Assembly: GCF_002975275.1 (NCBI RefSeq)
Contig: NZ_PCOQ01000002.1
Span: 1-64,000 of the forward strand
Length of the DNA: 64,000 nt
Direction: 5' to 3'
Source: Achromobacter sp. MYb9
GTDB taxonomy: Bacteria > Pseudomonadota > Gammaproteobacteria > Burkholderiales > Burkholderiaceae_B
Part shown: piece after piece, positions 55,456 through 64,000 of the stretch
Numbering within the stretch: the first letter of the stretch is position 1
Layout of the letters: each line of letters opens with the position of its first letter
Notes under the pieces: generated by a model
Database searches by the model: none
Told to the model about the DNA's origin: nothing
Seen by the model: the letters and a program-made list of their open reading frames with translations, nothing else
Program-made: the position numbers and the translations under genes

Positions 55456-56565
55456 TCAGATCCGCATGGGCATGACGACGTACTTGAACTGGTCGTCTTC
55501 GGGCAAGGTGATGAGCGCCGACGCGTTCGCATCAGGCATGACCGACCACTGGATGTTGTCGACCTTCACGTTGGCCAGCACGTCGAGCAGGTAGCCCACG
55601 TTGAAGCCCACGTCCAGGGCTTCATGGCCGTAATCGATGTCGATTTCTTCCTGCGCCTCTTCCTGCTCGGCGTTGGAGGACGAGATCTTCATCTGGTTCT
55701 GCGCCAATTGCAGGCGCACGCCCTTGAACTTGTCGGTGGTCAGGATGGCGGCGCGCTGCAGGCTGCCCTGGAGCGCTTCGCGGCCCACCATGAAATGGCG
55801 CGTGTAGTTCGTGGGAATCACACGCGTGAAATCGGGGAACTTGCCTTCGACCAGCTTGGACACCAGCTCCACGTCGCCGAAGCGGAAGCGGATCTGGCCC
55901 GGCGCCACATCAATGGAGACCACCTCGTCGGAGTCTTCCAGCAGGCGCTGCATTTCCAGCACGGTCTTGCGCGGCACGATCACTTCGTGGCGTTCGGCGA
56001 TGCCGTCGGCTTCGGTCGAGCAATGCGCCAGGCGGTGACCATCGGTAGCGACGGCGCGCACGCGGCCGGGTTCAAACACCAGCAGCATGCCGTTCAGGTA
56101 GTAGCGGATGTCCTGTTGCGCCATGGCGAAGTGCACCATGTTGAACAGGTGGCGCAGCGTGCGTTGCGGCATGGTCAGCGAGACGTCCCACTGCTCGGGC
56201 TGAGCAACGGTGGGGAACTCGCTGGCGGCCAGCGTCTGCAACGCGAAGCGGCTCTTGGCCGACTGCACCGACAGCTTGTTGCTGGCCAACGCCAGGCGCA
56301 CGTCGCCGGTGTCCGGCAACGCCTTCAGGATGTCCAGCAGCTTGCGCGCCGCGACCGTGGTGGACTCGTTGTCCTGGCCCACGCCGAAATCGGCGTGCGT
56401 GGTGATCTGTACTTCGAGGTCAGTCGCAATGAAGGCAACCTTGTTGCCTTCCTTGCGCATCAGGATGTTCGCCAGGATGGGCAGGGTATGGCGTCTTTCG
56501 ACGATGCCCGCCACGGTCGACAGCGGTTTCAGCAATGCATCGCGTGTGGTTTGTACGAGTTGCAT
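55456..56565 (-). CDS. dnaN: DNA polymerase III sliding clamp (beta subunit)
   Basis: A 369-residue clamp protein: MQLVQTTRDALLKPLSTVAG at the start, LPILANILMRKEGNKVAF and a C-terminal YVVMPMRI, the conserved clamp ending. Three repeated clamp domains are implied by the length. The ATG at 56565 has AAAAGGA five bases upstream; an ATG at 56571 overlapping the dnaA stop (ATGA) is an alternative. It encircles DNA to confer processivity. Confidence 0.97.
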   Translation of the reverse strand: MQLVQTTRDALLKPLSTVAGIVERRHTLPILANILMRKEGNKVAFIATDLEVQITTHADFGVGQDNESTTVAARKLLDILKALPDTGDVRLALASNKLSVQSAKSRFALQTLAASEFPTVAQPEQWDVSLTMPQRTLRHLFNMVHFAMAQQDIRYYLNGMLLVFEPGRVRAVATDGHRLAHCSTEADGIAERHEVIVPRKTVLEMQRLLEDSDEVVSIDVAPGQIRFRFGDVELVSKLVEGKFPDFTRVIPTNYTRHFMVGREALQGSLQRAAILTTDKFKGVRLQLAQNQMKISSSNAEQEEAQEEIDIDYGHEALDVGFNVGYLLDVLANVKVDNIQWSVMPDANASALITLPEDDQFKYVVMPMRI

Positions 56566-56567
56566 GT

Positions 56568-58022
56568 TCATCCTTTTAGAGTTTGTTCCAACACGTGCAG
56601 GGTATGGTTGAGCTCCGCTTGCTTTGCGCGGGCGTCGGAAATCTTGCGGACGGCGTGCAGCACGGTGGTGTGATCACGACCACCGAACAGATCGCCGATT
56701 TCCGGCAGGCTTTTCTGCGTCAGCTCCTTCGCCAGGTACATCGCGACCTGACGCGGCAATGCGATATTGGCGGGCCGGCGTTTCGAGTACATGTCGGCGA
56801 CCTTGATCTTGTAGAAATCCGCAACCGTCTTCTGGATGTTTTCCACAGTGATCTGGCCGTTGGACACAGACAGCAGGTCCTTCAGGGCTTCCTTGCAGAC
56901 ATCCACCGTCAGCACGTCGCGGCCGTGGAAGCGGGCGTAGGCCAGGACCTTGCGCAGCGCGCCTTCCAGTTCGCGCACGTTGCTGCGCAGATGCTTGGCA
57001 ATGAAGAACGCCACTTCCTCGGGCATGGGCACGCCTTCGGATTCCGCCTTGCGCAGCAGAATCGCCACGCGCATCTCCAGCTCCGGCGGCTCGATCGCCA
57101 CCGTCAGGCCGGAATCAAAGCGCGAGATCAGGCGGCTGTCGATGCCCGACAGTTCCTTCGGATACGTGTCGCTGGTGATGATGATCTGCTTGCGCTGGGC
57201 CACCATCGCCTCGAACGCGTAGAAGAACTCTTCCTGCGTGCGGTTCTTGCCGGAGAAGAACTGGATATCGTCGATCAGCAGCAAGTCCAGCGAATGGTAG
57301 TAGCGCTTGAAGTCATCGAACGCCTTGCGCTGGTACGCCTTCACCACGTCGGACACGTATTGGTCCGCATGCACATAGCGCACGCGCACCCCCGTGCCCG
57401 CCGCCACCATGGCGTTGCCGATGGCGTGGATCAGGTGGGTCTTGCCCAGGCCCACGCCGCCGTACAGGAACAGCGGGTTGTACGAGGTGCCCGGGTTCTC
57501 GGCCACTTGCAGCGCAGCAGCGCGCGCCAGCTGGTTGGCCTTACCCGTCACGAAGTTCTCGAACGTCAGGTCCGTGTTCAGCCGCGAGCGCTCGTACACG
57601 ATGTTGGCCGCGTCCGCCGTCACCGCCTGCGCCGCCACGGTGGTGGCGGGGGGCGGGGCGGCCGGTGCCGCGGCCTGCATGGGCGGCGCGCCGCCTGAGG
57701 GCTGTGCAGCGGACAGGTGCGTTTGCTCGGGCGCCTGGGCACGCACGGGCGCGACCGGCATGCGGGGCGCGGCGCCGTGGGACGGCAACTCGAACAAGAC
57801 CTGTACCGGTCGCTTGAACCACTCCGCGGCCAACGCTTCGATCTGGTGGGAAAAGTTCTTGCGCACCCAGTCCAGCTTGAAGCGGTTGGGCGCGGCAACG
57901 CGCAGCACCGCCTGCGTTTCGTCGTACGCAAGCGGGACCAGCGGCCGTATCCACGCGCTGATTTGTTGGGGGGGGAGTTCCTGCTCAAGACGACTGACGC
58001 AGGTCTGCCAGAATTCTTTCAT
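56568..58022 (-). CDS. dnaA: Chromosomal replication initiator protein
   Basis: A 484-residue AAA+ initiator. Domain I starts [20 protein letters not shown]; domain II is a Pro/Ala-rich linker (about residues 85-135); domain III has Walker [11 protein letters not shown] and Walker [11 protein letters not shown]; domain IV has the DnaA-box signature [15 protein letters not shown]. The ATG at 58022 has AAGAG upstream; a TTG at 58037 would add MNKSD. It starts replication and overlaps dnaN by a few bases. Confidence 0.97.
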   Translation of the reverse strand: MKEFWQTCVSRLEQELPPQQISAWIRPLVPLAYDETQAVLRVAAPNRFKLDWVRKNFSHQIEALAAEWFKRPVQVLFELPSHGAAPRMPVAPVRAQAPEQTHLSAAQPSGGAPPMQAAAPAAPPPATTVAAQAVTADAANIVYERSRLNTDLTFENFVTGKANQLARAAALQVAENPGTSYNPLFLYGGVGLGKTHLIHAIGNAMVAAGTGVRVRYVHADQYVSDVVKAYQRKAFDDFKRYYHSLDLLLIDDIQFFSGKNRTQEEFFYAFEAMVAQRKQIIITSDTYPKELSGIDSRLISRFDSGLTVAIEPPELEMRVAILLRKAESEGVPMPEEVAFFIAKHLRSNVRELEGALRKVLAYARFHGRDVLTVDVCKEALKDLLSVSNGQITVENIQKTVADFYKIKVADMYSKRRPANIALPRQVAMYLAKELTQKSLPEIGDLFGGRDHTTVLHAVRKISDARAKQAELNHTLHVLEQTLKG

Positions 58023-58066
58023 GTCGCTCTTATTCAAACCTCGATTCTACCTTGCCTGGGCACGGG

Positions 58067-58075
58067 TTATCCACA
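58067..58075 (+). promoter_or_regulatory. DnaA box (TTATCCACA)
   Basis: Perfect 9-mer consensus 45 bp upstream of the dnaA start. It may serve dnaA autoregulation or origin function. Confidence 0.7.
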
Positions 58076-58115
58076 GGGTAGGACATAAGCGTCTACACTG
58101 CTCAGGCTTAACTGT

Positions 58116-58144
58116 TTGACAAGACAGGGAAAACTTGCTGAAAT
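58116..58144 (+). promoter_or_regulatory. Likely sigma-70 promoter of rpmH
   Basis: A perfect TTGACA -35 box with a 17-bp spacer and a TGAAAT -10 box pointing at rpmH. It leaves a structured leader of roughly 275 nt. Confidence 0.6.
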
Positions 58145-58426
58145 GGTGGGCTTTTCCGAATTCTGTCTGTCAGAAGGTTTCACAGAGAGCTTAGCCGGAG
58201 TTGTGGCAAGTACCCTCCTTTCATAGGTCGGGGCGCTTACCGCACTGTCCGGTTTTTAGCTTTGCTGAATAGGTCGCCTGGGAAGAAATTCCCAGTACAG
58301 AGCCCCGTCTATGCGTTGTTTTTGCACCTGTTGCAAAAATGCGTACGAGATACCCGCTTCTGAATGCGCGACCTGGAACCCTCCGGGCAGGTCCCTTCTG
58401 ACTTTTGTTCTTTTTGTGGATCGTCC

Positions 58427-58561
58427 ATGAAACGTACCTACCAACCTTCCGTTACCCGCCGCAAGCGCACCCATGGCTTTCGCGTGCGCATGAAAACCCG
58501 CGCTGGCCGCGCCATCCTGAGCGCCCGTCGCGCCAAGGGCCGCAAGCGTCTGGCCGTCTAA
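58427..58561 (+). CDS. rpmH: 50S ribosomal protein L34
   Basis: A 44-residue basic protein, [20 protein letters not shown], then [20 protein letters not shown]: the near-invariant L34 sequence. It is part of the large ribosomal subunit. First of the rpmH-rnpA-yidD-yidC operon diverging from dnaA. Confidence 0.99.
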   Translation: MKRTYQPSVTRRKRTHGFRVRMKTRAGRAILSARRAKGRKRLAV

Positions 58562-58672
58562 GTCCTGGATTTCCGGTTTTCCGGAAAACCTGACTATTTG
58601 CACGGACCGGCCATATTGCAAGACCTCTCGCAATCTCGTTCCGGTTCCGCGCAAACGCCTGACCCGCAGTCC

Positions 58673-59044
58673 ATGCCGCGCTCCACGCTTCCCCCGGAGG
58701 CGCGGCTGCATCGCCCCTCCGAGTTCGCCGCTGCCCTAAAAGGCCGGCGTCTTGCTCGAGGGGCGTTATTCATTGTGACTTCGGCTCCCAATGATCTGCC
58801 CCCCGGCCAGGATGCCTGTGCCCGCTTGGGGCTCATCATTGCCAAGCGGTTCGCCGCCCACGCCAGTACGCGCAACGCCATCAAGCGGGTCATCCGCGAA
58901 GCGTTTCGCCACCGGCGTCTGGCGCTGCCCGCCAAGGATTACGTCGTGCGCCTGCATAGCAAGGTCGCTCCCACCACGCTTACCTCGCTTAAACGCTTGG
59001 TCAGAGCCGAAGTGGACGCTCACTTCGAGCGGATCGCGCGATGA
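58673..59044 (+). CDS. rnpA: Ribonuclease P protein component
   Basis: A 123-residue basic protein that assists the RNase P RNA in tRNA 5' maturation. The RNR motif region is [18 protein letters not shown], and [14 protein letters not shown] precedes it. The ATG at 58673 ([18 protein letters not shown]) is used; a frame extends upstream to 58598. Its TGA overlaps yidD (ATGA at 59041). Confidence 0.95.
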   Translation: MPRSTLPPEARLHRPSEFAAALKGRRLARGALFIVTSAPNDLPPGQDACARLGLIIAKRFAAHASTRNAIKRVIREAFRHRRLALPAKDYVVRLHSKVAPTTLTSLKRLVRAEVDAHFERIAR

Positions 59045-59316
59045 TTTTCAAAGCACTGCTCATCGCTCCCATCCGGTTCTACAGGTTCTTCCTGAGTCCC
59101 TGGATCGGCAGGCAGTGCCGTTTCACCCCGACTTGCTCGGCGTACGCGATTGAAGCAATCGAACGCCATGGCGCCTGGCGCGGCTTCTGGCTGGGCGCCC
59201 GGCGCATTGGCCGATGCCATCCGTGGTCGCCCGGGGGCTGGGATCCGGTTCCGCCGGGCCCGGGAACCAAAGGCCCCGCTTGCTGCTCCCACAGCCACCG
59301 CACCGAGCACGATTGA
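59041..59316 (+). CDS. yidD: Membrane protein insertion efficiency factor YidD
   Basis: A 91-residue protein with the family hallmarks [38 protein letters not shown] and [14 protein letters not shown]; the cysteines and Pro-Gly block are conserved. It is an amphipathic inner-membrane-associated factor that assists YidC. Overlaps rnpA by 4 bp. Confidence 0.96.
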   Translation: MIFKALLIAPIRFYRFFLSPWIGRQCRFTPTCSAYAIEAIERHGAWRGFWLGARRIGRCHPWSPGGWDPVPPGPGTKGPACCSHSHRTEHD

Positions 59317-59364
59317 CGCTAAACTGGCGGGCTTTGCTGGCCCGTATTCACTTCAGTAGGCACC

Positions 59365-61044
59365 ATGGATATCCGACGAACCGTCCTCTGGATGATTTTT
59401 TCCTTTTCGCTGTTGCTCCTTTGGAATAACTGGCAAATCCATAACGGCAAGCCGTCGCTGTTCGGGGGCCCGACGCCCGCGGCCAGCACGGCTGAACCGC
59501 AGGCCGGCGCCAATAGCGCCACGCCTTCGGTGCCCAGCGCTCCCACTTCCACGGCCACCACGCCGTCGGCCGTGCCTGGCGCCACCGCACCCGCTGCCGC
59601 GCGTTCGGAAGAAATCGTCATCACCACGGACGTGCTGCGCCTGACGTTCGACACCATGGGCGCCCAGCTGGTGCGCGCCGAGCTGCTGAAGTACCCGGCA
59701 ACCGGCCAGGCCGACAAGCCCACGGTGCTGCTGGACCGTTCGGCCGGCCTGAACTACGTCGTGCAATCCGGCGTGGTCGGTGCCCCCAACGGCCAGAGCT
59801 TCCCCACGCACCAGACGCCTTTCCGCCTGGTGACGTCGGAACGCCAACTGACCGGCGACAACCTGGTCGTCTCGTTCGAAGGCGAATCGGGCGGCGTGAA
59901 GGTCACCAAGTCGTTCACGCTGCATAAGGGCCGCTACGACATCGACGTGCGCCACGATCTGGCCAACGTCGGATCCGCCCCCGTGACGCCCGCGCTGTAC
60001 CTGCAGCTTGAGCGCGACGGCAACGACCCGGCCGATACGTCCAGCTTCTATCACACGTTCACCGGTTTCGCCGTCTACTCCGAACAGGACAAGTTCCAGA
60101 AGAGCACGTTCAGCGACATCGAAAAGAAGAAGGCCAACTACGTCAAGCAGGCGGACAACGGCTGGATCGCCGTGGTTCAGCACTACTTCGCCACCGCCTG
60201 GGTGCCGCCGCAAGGCAAGCCGCGCACGAACGAACTGCTGGAAGTGCAGAAGAACCTGTACGCCGCCCGCAGCATCGAAGCCGTCGGCGAAATCGCCCCG
60301 GGCGCCGCGTCCCGCGTGGACTCGCACCTGTGGGTCGGCCCGCAAGACCAGAAGGCCATGGCGGCGCTCGCCCCCGGCCTGGAACTGGTGGTGGACTACG
60401 GTTGGCTGACCATCATCGCCAAGCCGCTGTTCACGCTGATGACCTGGCTGCATTCCCTGCTAGGCAACTGGGGCTGGACGATCGTTGCGCTGACCGTGCT
60501 GATCAAGGCCATCTTCTACCCGCTGGCCGCCGCAAGCTACCGCTCGATGGCCCGCATGAAGCAAGTGGCCCCGCGCCTGCAGGCCCTGAAGGAAAAGTAC
60601 GGCGACGACAAGCAGAAGCTCAACGCCGCCATGATGGAGATGTACCGGACCGAAAAGATCAATCCGCTGGGCGGCTGCTTGCCGATGGTGGTGCAGATCC
60701 CGGTGTTCATCTCGTTGTACTGGGTGCTGCTGGCCAGCGTGGAAATGCGCGGCGCGCCGTGGATCCTGTGGGTGCACGACCTCTCGATCCGCGACCCGTT
60801 CTTCATTCTGCCCGCCATCATGATGGCCACCATGTTCCTGCAGATCAAACTGAACCCGACGCCTCCGGACCCCATCCAGGCCAAGGTCATGATGATCATG
60901 CCGCTGGTGTTCGGCGGGATGATGTTCTTCTTCCCGGCCGGCCTGGTGCTGTACTGGTGCGTCAACAACACGTTGTCGATCGCGCAGCAGTGGTCCATCA
61001 CCCGCGCCATGCAGCGCAAGACGGAAGCCTTGGCCAACCGCTGA
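59365..61044 (+). CDS. yidC: Membrane protein insertase YidC
   Basis: A 559-residue insertase. The N-terminal helix (MDIRRTVLWMIFSFSLLLLW) is followed by a Pro/Ala/Thr-rich linker and a large periplasmic beta-rich domain (about residues 80-345), then the five core helices starting near WTIVALTVLIKAIFYPLAAA with the hydrophilic loop SYRSMARMKQVAPRLQALKE. It inserts inner-membrane proteins with or without SecYEG. A strong terminator (61069-61096) ends this operon. Confidence 0.97.
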   Translation: MDIRRTVLWMIFSFSLLLLWNNWQIHNGKPSLFGGPTPAASTAEPQAGANSATPSVPSAPTSTATTPSAVPGATAPAAARSEEIVITTDVLRLTFDTMGAQLVRAELLKYPATGQADKPTVLLDRSAGLNYVVQSGVVGAPNGQSFPTHQTPFRLVTSERQLTGDNLVVSFEGESGGVKVTKSFTLHKGRYDIDVRHDLANVGSAPVTPALYLQLERDGNDPADTSSFYHTFTGFAVYSEQDKFQKSTFSDIEKKKANYVKQADNGWIAVVQHYFATAWVPPQGKPRTNELLEVQKNLYAARSIEAVGEIAPGAASRVDSHLWVGPQDQKAMAALAPGLELVVDYGWLTIIAKPLFTLMTWLHSLLGNWGWTIVALTVLIKAIFYPLAAASYRSMARMKQVAPRLQALKEKYGDDKQKLNAAMMEMYRTEKINPLGGCLPMVVQIPVFISLYWVLLASVEMRGAPWILWVHDLSIRDPFFILPAIMMATMFLQIKLNPTPPDPIQAKVMMIMPLVFGGMMFFFPAGLVLYWCVNNTLSIAQQWSITRAMQRKTEALANR

Positions 61045-61068
61045 GCCTGACGCTTGCAAGCACGAAGG

Positions 61069-61096
61069 ACCGGCCCTTGAGGGGCCGGTTTTTTTT
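61069..61096 (+). terminator. Rho-independent terminator after yidC
   Basis: An 8-bp stem (accggccc/gggccggt), 5-nt loop and eight T, 24 nt after the yidC stop. Confidence 0.95.
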
Positions 61097-61160
61097 GTGC
61101 CCACGCCCGCGCCAAAGGCCCGATCCTGTTGCTGCACCGAGACATCATTGCGTCACCAAA

Positions 61161-61226
61161 ATAGTTAATATCTATTAAGATTTACTATTCAATCAACTTC
61201 ACAAACATCACCTTGACCCCTATGAT
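61161..61226 (+). promoter_or_regulatory. OxyR site and promoter of the catalase gene
   Basis: ATAG-TTAATAT-CTAT at 61161-61175 matches the OxyR element ATAGntnnnanCTAT at every fixed position; the second half-element after a 7-base spacer is weak. Immediately downstream are TTCACA (61198-61203) and TATGAT (61221-61226) with exactly 17 bp between, a good sigma-70 promoter. The site abuts the -35 box, the arrangement for activation by OxyR under peroxide stress. Confidence 0.8.
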
Positions 61227-61325
61227 GTGTCGGACATGTCCCCCAGGCGGTAACGCGGAGGCATCGACAACACCGCGCGGGCCGACCCGGCCCGGCGCAT
61301 TCCAGAATCACGCAGGGAGTGAGCT

Positions 61326-62771
61326 ATGACCGACAAGAAGCATCTGACCACCGCAGCAGGCGCGCCGGTGGCGGACAACAACAACACGCTGACCGCCGGC
61401 CCTCGCGGTCCCGCGCTGTTGCAGGACTTCTGGCTGATTGAAAAGCTTGCCCACTTCGACCGCGAACGGATTCCGGAACGCGTCGTCCACGCCAAAGGCT
61501 CCGGCGCCTACGGCACCTTCACCGTCACGCACGACATCTCGCGCTACACGCGCGCCAATATCTTCTCCCAGGTGGGCAAGCAGACCCCGCTGTTCCTGCG
61601 CTTTTCCACCGTTGCCGGCGAACGCGGGGCAGCGGATGCCGAACGCGACGTGCGCGGCTTCGCCATCAAGTTCTACACGGAAGAGGGCAACTGGGACCTG
61701 GTGGGCAACAACACCCCGGTCTTTTTCATCCGCGACCCGCTGAAGTTCCCCGACTTTATCCACACCCAGAAGCGCGACCCCAAGACCAACCTGCGCAGCG
61801 CCACCGCCGCATGGGACTTCTGGTCGCACAGCCCCGAATCGCTGCATCAGGTCACCACGCTGATGAGCGACCGCGGCATTCCCGCCAACCTGCGCCAGCA
61901 GCATGGTTTCGGCTCGCACACCTTCAGCTTCGTGAACAGCAGCAACGAACGCTTCTATGTGAAGTTCCACTTCAAATCGCAGCAGGGCATCGCCTGTCTG
62001 ACCGATGAGGAAGCGGCGCAGGTGGTCGCTCACGACCGGGAAAGCTCGCAGCGCGACCTGTTCAACAACATCGCGCAAGGCAACTTCCCGAAGTGGTCGC
62101 TGAAAGTGCAGATCATGCCCGAGGCCGAAGCCCAGACTTATCACATCAACCCGTTCGACCTGACCAAGGTCTGGCCGCATGGCGACTACCCGCTGATCGA
62201 CGTGGGCGTGCTGGAACTGAACAAGAACCCGGAAAATTATTTCGCGGAAGTCGAACAGGCCGCCTTCACGCCGGCCAACATCGTCCCCGGCATCGATTTC
62301 TCGCCGGACAAGATGCTGCAGGGGCGCTTGTTCTCGTATGGCGACACGCACCGGTACCGCCTGGGCATCAATCACCATCAGATCCCGGTGAATGCCGCGC
62401 GCTGCCCGGTCCACAGCTTCCACCGCGACGGCGCCGGCCGCGTGGACGGTAACGCGGGTGGCACGCTGAACTACGAGCCCAACAGCGCAGGCGAGTGGAA
62501 GGAAACCCCGTCCGCTGGCGAACCGCCGCTGGCGTTGGACGGCCAGGCCGCCACGCGCTGGAACCACCGCGAGGACGACGACTACTACTCGCAGCCGGGC
62601 GCTCTGTTCCGGTTGATGACGCCCGCCCAGCAGGAATTGCTGTTCGGCAACATCGGCCGCCACATGGCGGGCGTGCCGGAAGAGATCCAGCGTCGCCAGC
62701 TGGAGCACTTCAGGAAGGCCGATCCGGCATACGCCGCCGGCGTGGCCCGTGCGCTGGGTTTGAAGATCTAA
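61326..62771 (+). CDS. katA: Monofunctional haem catalase
   Basis: A 481-residue small-subunit catalase removing hydrogen peroxide. Catalytic His55 ([12 protein letters not shown]) and Asn128 ([12 protein letters not shown]) and the haem-ligand Tyr337 ([15 protein letters not shown]) are all present. The length fits clade 3 catalases and there is no C-terminal flavodoxin-like extension. The ATG has an AGGGAG site. The OxyR element upstream implies induction by peroxide. It follows yidC in place of the mnmE gene expected in many related genomes. Confidence 0.96.
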   Translation: MTDKKHLTTAAGAPVADNNNTLTAGPRGPALLQDFWLIEKLAHFDRERIPERVVHAKGSGAYGTFTVTHDISRYTRANIFSQVGKQTPLFLRFSTVAGERGAADAERDVRGFAIKFYTEEGNWDLVGNNTPVFFIRDPLKFPDFIHTQKRDPKTNLRSATAAWDFWSHSPESLHQVTTLMSDRGIPANLRQQHGFGSHTFSFVNSSNERFYVKFHFKSQQGIACLTDEEAAQVVAHDRESSQRDLFNNIAQGNFPKWSLKVQIMPEAEAQTYHINPFDLTKVWPHGDYPLIDVGVLELNKNPENYFAEVEQAAFTPANIVPGIDFSPDKMLQGRLFSYGDTHRYRLGINHHQIPVNAARCPVHSFHRDGAGRVDGNAGGTLNYEPNSAGEWKETPSAGEPPLALDGQAATRWNHREDDDYYSQPGALFRLMTPAQQELLFGNIGRHMAGVPEEIQRRQLEHFRKADPAYAAGVARALGLKI

Positions 62772-62797
62772 GCCCCGGGTAGACCGGCAGGTAGCAA

Positions 62798-62827
62798 AGC
62801 GGCCCCTTGTCGGGGCCGCTCTGCTTT
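62798..62827 (+). terminator. Rho-independent terminator after katA
   Basis: A 9-bp stem (agcggcccc/ggggccgct) with a 5-nt loop followed by ctgctttc. It lies 27 nt after the katA stop and also between it and a convergent permease gene. Confidence 0.8.
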
Positions 62828-62834
62828 CATCACT

Positions 62835-63713
62835 TCAACGCTGCATCCCCCAGCGGCGCACCGTCAGCCGTTCCAGCGTATCGAACCCCAGGTTTTCCAC
62901 AAGCAGGCCGATGATGACCACGGCCGCGAGGCCCGCGAACACACGGTCTGTGTATAACTCGTTGCGGTTCTGAAAGATGTACCAACCGAGCCCGCCCTTG
63001 CCGCTGGACGCGCCGAACACCAGTTCCGCCGCGATCAGGGTGCGCCACGCGAATGCCCAGCCGATCTTCAAGCCCGCCAGGATGGCCGGCAGCGCAGCCG
63101 GCACCAGGATCTGCAACACGTAGCGCAAGCCCGTCAGCCCATAGTTGCGGCCCGCCATGCGCAACGTTTCCGACACGCCCAGAAAGCCGGCATACATGTT
63201 CAGCGCCAGCGCCCACAGGACGGAGTGGATCAGCACGAACACCAGACTGCCTTCGCCCAGCCCGAACCACAGCAAGGCCAGCGGCAATAGCGCGATGGCC
63301 GGCAGCGGATTGAACATGGCCGTCAGCGTGGACAACAGGTCGCGTCCGAACCGCGTGGACACCGCCAGCGTCGTCAGCACGAACGCCAGCGTCACGCCGG
63401 CCAGATATCCCTGCACCAGCACGCGCAGCGATTGCGCCGCGCGCGCCAGCAGCTCGCCGGTGGCGATGCCCTGCGCAAAGGCCTGCGCCGTTTGCCACGC
63501 GCCCGGCAGCAGCAGATCGTTGTCGGTATAACGCGCGGCCAATTCCCATAATCCGGCCAACAGCACCAGGATCACAAGCTTGCGCAGGCTGGCGTGCTGC
63601 CACAGCCGTTCATGCCTGGGCAGCGGCGTTTCCGCCGCCTGCGCGGGCAACGGCGGCAGGACGTACTCGACTTCGGGACGGATGGGGGGCGTCGCGGGAT
63701 AGGCGCTGCTCAT
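62835..63713 (-). CDS. ABC transporter permease (SsuC/TauC-like)
   Basis: A 292-residue permease with about six helices. The EAA loop is RMAGRNYGLTGLRYVLQILVP, and the sequence resembles SsuC/TauC/NrtB-type permeases for sulfonates, nitrate or similar. The cytoplasmic N-terminus (about 45 residues) is long and Pro-rich. It overlaps nothing; an ATPase gene lies 34 bp upstream on the same strand. The substrate-binding protein is outside the window. Confidence 0.88.
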   Translation of the reverse strand: MSSAYPATPPIRPEVEYVLPPLPAQAAETPLPRHERLWQHASLRKLVILVLLAGLWELAARYTDNDLLLPGAWQTAQAFAQGIATGELLARAAQSLRVLVQGYLAGVTLAFVLTTLAVSTRFGRDLLSTLTAMFNPLPAIALLPLALLWFGLGEGSLVFVLIHSVLWALALNMYAGFLGVSETLRMAGRNYGLTGLRYVLQILVPAALPAILAGLKIGWAFAWRTLIAAELVFGASSGKGGLGWYIFQNRNELYTDRVFAGLAAVVIIGLLVENLGFDTLERLTVRRWGMQR

Positions 63714-63747
63714 CGGACAGGACTCATGGAAGGGGCGCGCAATGCGT

Positions 63748-64000
63748 TCAAGCCGCCGCGCGCTCGGCCAGCGGCGGGGGCGATTCGAACAACAGGTCGT
63801 GGATGCGTTGGGCCGCCGATTGAAAGGCGGCGGAGCCCTGGCTGTGCAGCCCGAAGGCGTGCGCGTTCAGTTCAGCGCGCACCCGTCCGGGATGCGGCGA
63901 CAGCAGCAACACGCGGCTGCCCAGCACCAGGGCCTCTTCGATCGAATGCGTGACGAACAACAAGGTGAAGCGCACGTCTTCCCACAAGGCCATCAGCTCT
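63748..64000 (-). CDS. ABC transporter ATP-binding protein (SsuB/TauB-like), C-terminal part
   Basis: The last 84 or so codons of an ATPase running off the window end. The H-loop region LLFVTHSIEEALVLGSRV and the following LLSPHPGRVRAEL block are typical of sulfonate/nitrate/taurine-type ATPases. It precedes the SsuC/TauC-like permease. The start and Walker motifs lie beyond 64000. Confidence 0.85.
   Translation of the reverse strand, partial: ELMALWEDVRFTLLFVTHSIEEALVLGSRVLLLSPHPGRVRAELNAHAFGLHSQGSAAFQSAAQRIHDLLFESPPPLAERAAA

Larger units (their letters stand above)
58023..58426. other. dnaA-rpmH intergenic region, putative oriC
   Basis: A 404-bp region between divergent dnaA and rpmH genes, the usual oriC position in many proteobacteria. 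It holds one perfect DnaA box (TTATCCACA at 58067-58075), an AT-rich patch, and a likely rpmH promoter: TTGACA at 58116-58121, 17-bp spacing, TGAAAT at 58139-58144. The rpmH leader has a CTGGGAA-GAAA-TTCCCAG hairpin (58278-58295) and a TTTTTGCA-N5-TGCAAAAA hairpin (58319-58339). Only one clear DnaA box was found, fewer than usual. Confidence 0.6.

Overview
The window is a contiguous piece of a high-GC betaproteobacterial chromosome, most probably Alcaligenaceae (an Achromobacter/Bordetella-type genome). The reasons are the dnaA-dnaN-gyrB block without recF, a Bug-family (TctC-type) periplasmic binding protein, the many ABC uptake operons for amino-acid-like compounds, and the Bordetella-like DnaA protein. 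Genus assignment is inference. I saw no tRNA, rRNA, CRISPR, insertion sequence or prophage.

Layout. 1-7678: an FMN riboswitch and ribB, an MFS exporter with a divergent TetR regulator, a small operon (NTF2-like, flavin reductase, nucleoside deoxyribosyltransferase-like), an NAD(P)-binding reductase, panE, and a DedA-rhodanese fusion. 8107-14179: a BMP-type nucleoside/base ABC transporter (binding protein, double ATPase, two permeases) running into a CodA-like cytosine deaminase. 14154-22549 (minus): cassette A, with a PotABCD-like ABC transporter, a three-part opine-oxidase-like flavoprotein (FAD subunit, small 2Fe-2S subunit, FAD/2Fe-2S subunit), a second FAD oxidase and a RidA; a divergent GntR regulator has palindromic sites in the shared promoter. 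23471-28267: hydantoinase/oxoprolinase HyuA-HyuB plus a Bug binding protein, with a divergent LysR. 29333-30166: an AraC/GyrI-like regulator. 30622-38409 (minus): cassette B, a second transporter plus three-part oxidase with a D-2-hydroxyacid dehydrogenase, controlled by a divergent IclR regulator.

39540-50976: an LldD-like FMN oxidase, a phytanoyl-CoA dioxygenase-like protein, acylphosphatase, a DMT exporter, threonine aldolase joined to a glutamate/aspartate-type ABC operon with a divergent LysR, a flavin reductase, a VOC protein and another LysR. 50984-61044 is the replication-origin neighbourhood: a WG-repeat protein, gyrB, dnaN and dnaA on the minus strand and rpmH, rnpA, yidD, yidC on the plus strand, diverging from an intergenic region with one perfect DnaA box. 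61326-62771: a catalase behind a textbook OxyR site. 62835-64000: the start of a TauC/SsuC-type ABC locus, cut by the window end.

The theme is scavenging of nitrogenous compounds. Cassettes A and B look like paralogous import-and-oxidise modules: the compound is imported, dehydrogenated by an FAD/2Fe-2S enzyme, and the imine or keto-acid products are handled by RidA or a 2-hydroxyacid dehydrogenase. Intercistronic regions carry strong hairpins, including a composite repeat of about 77 bp present twice directly after stop codons, and a 164-bp element with perfect 32-nt inverted ends.
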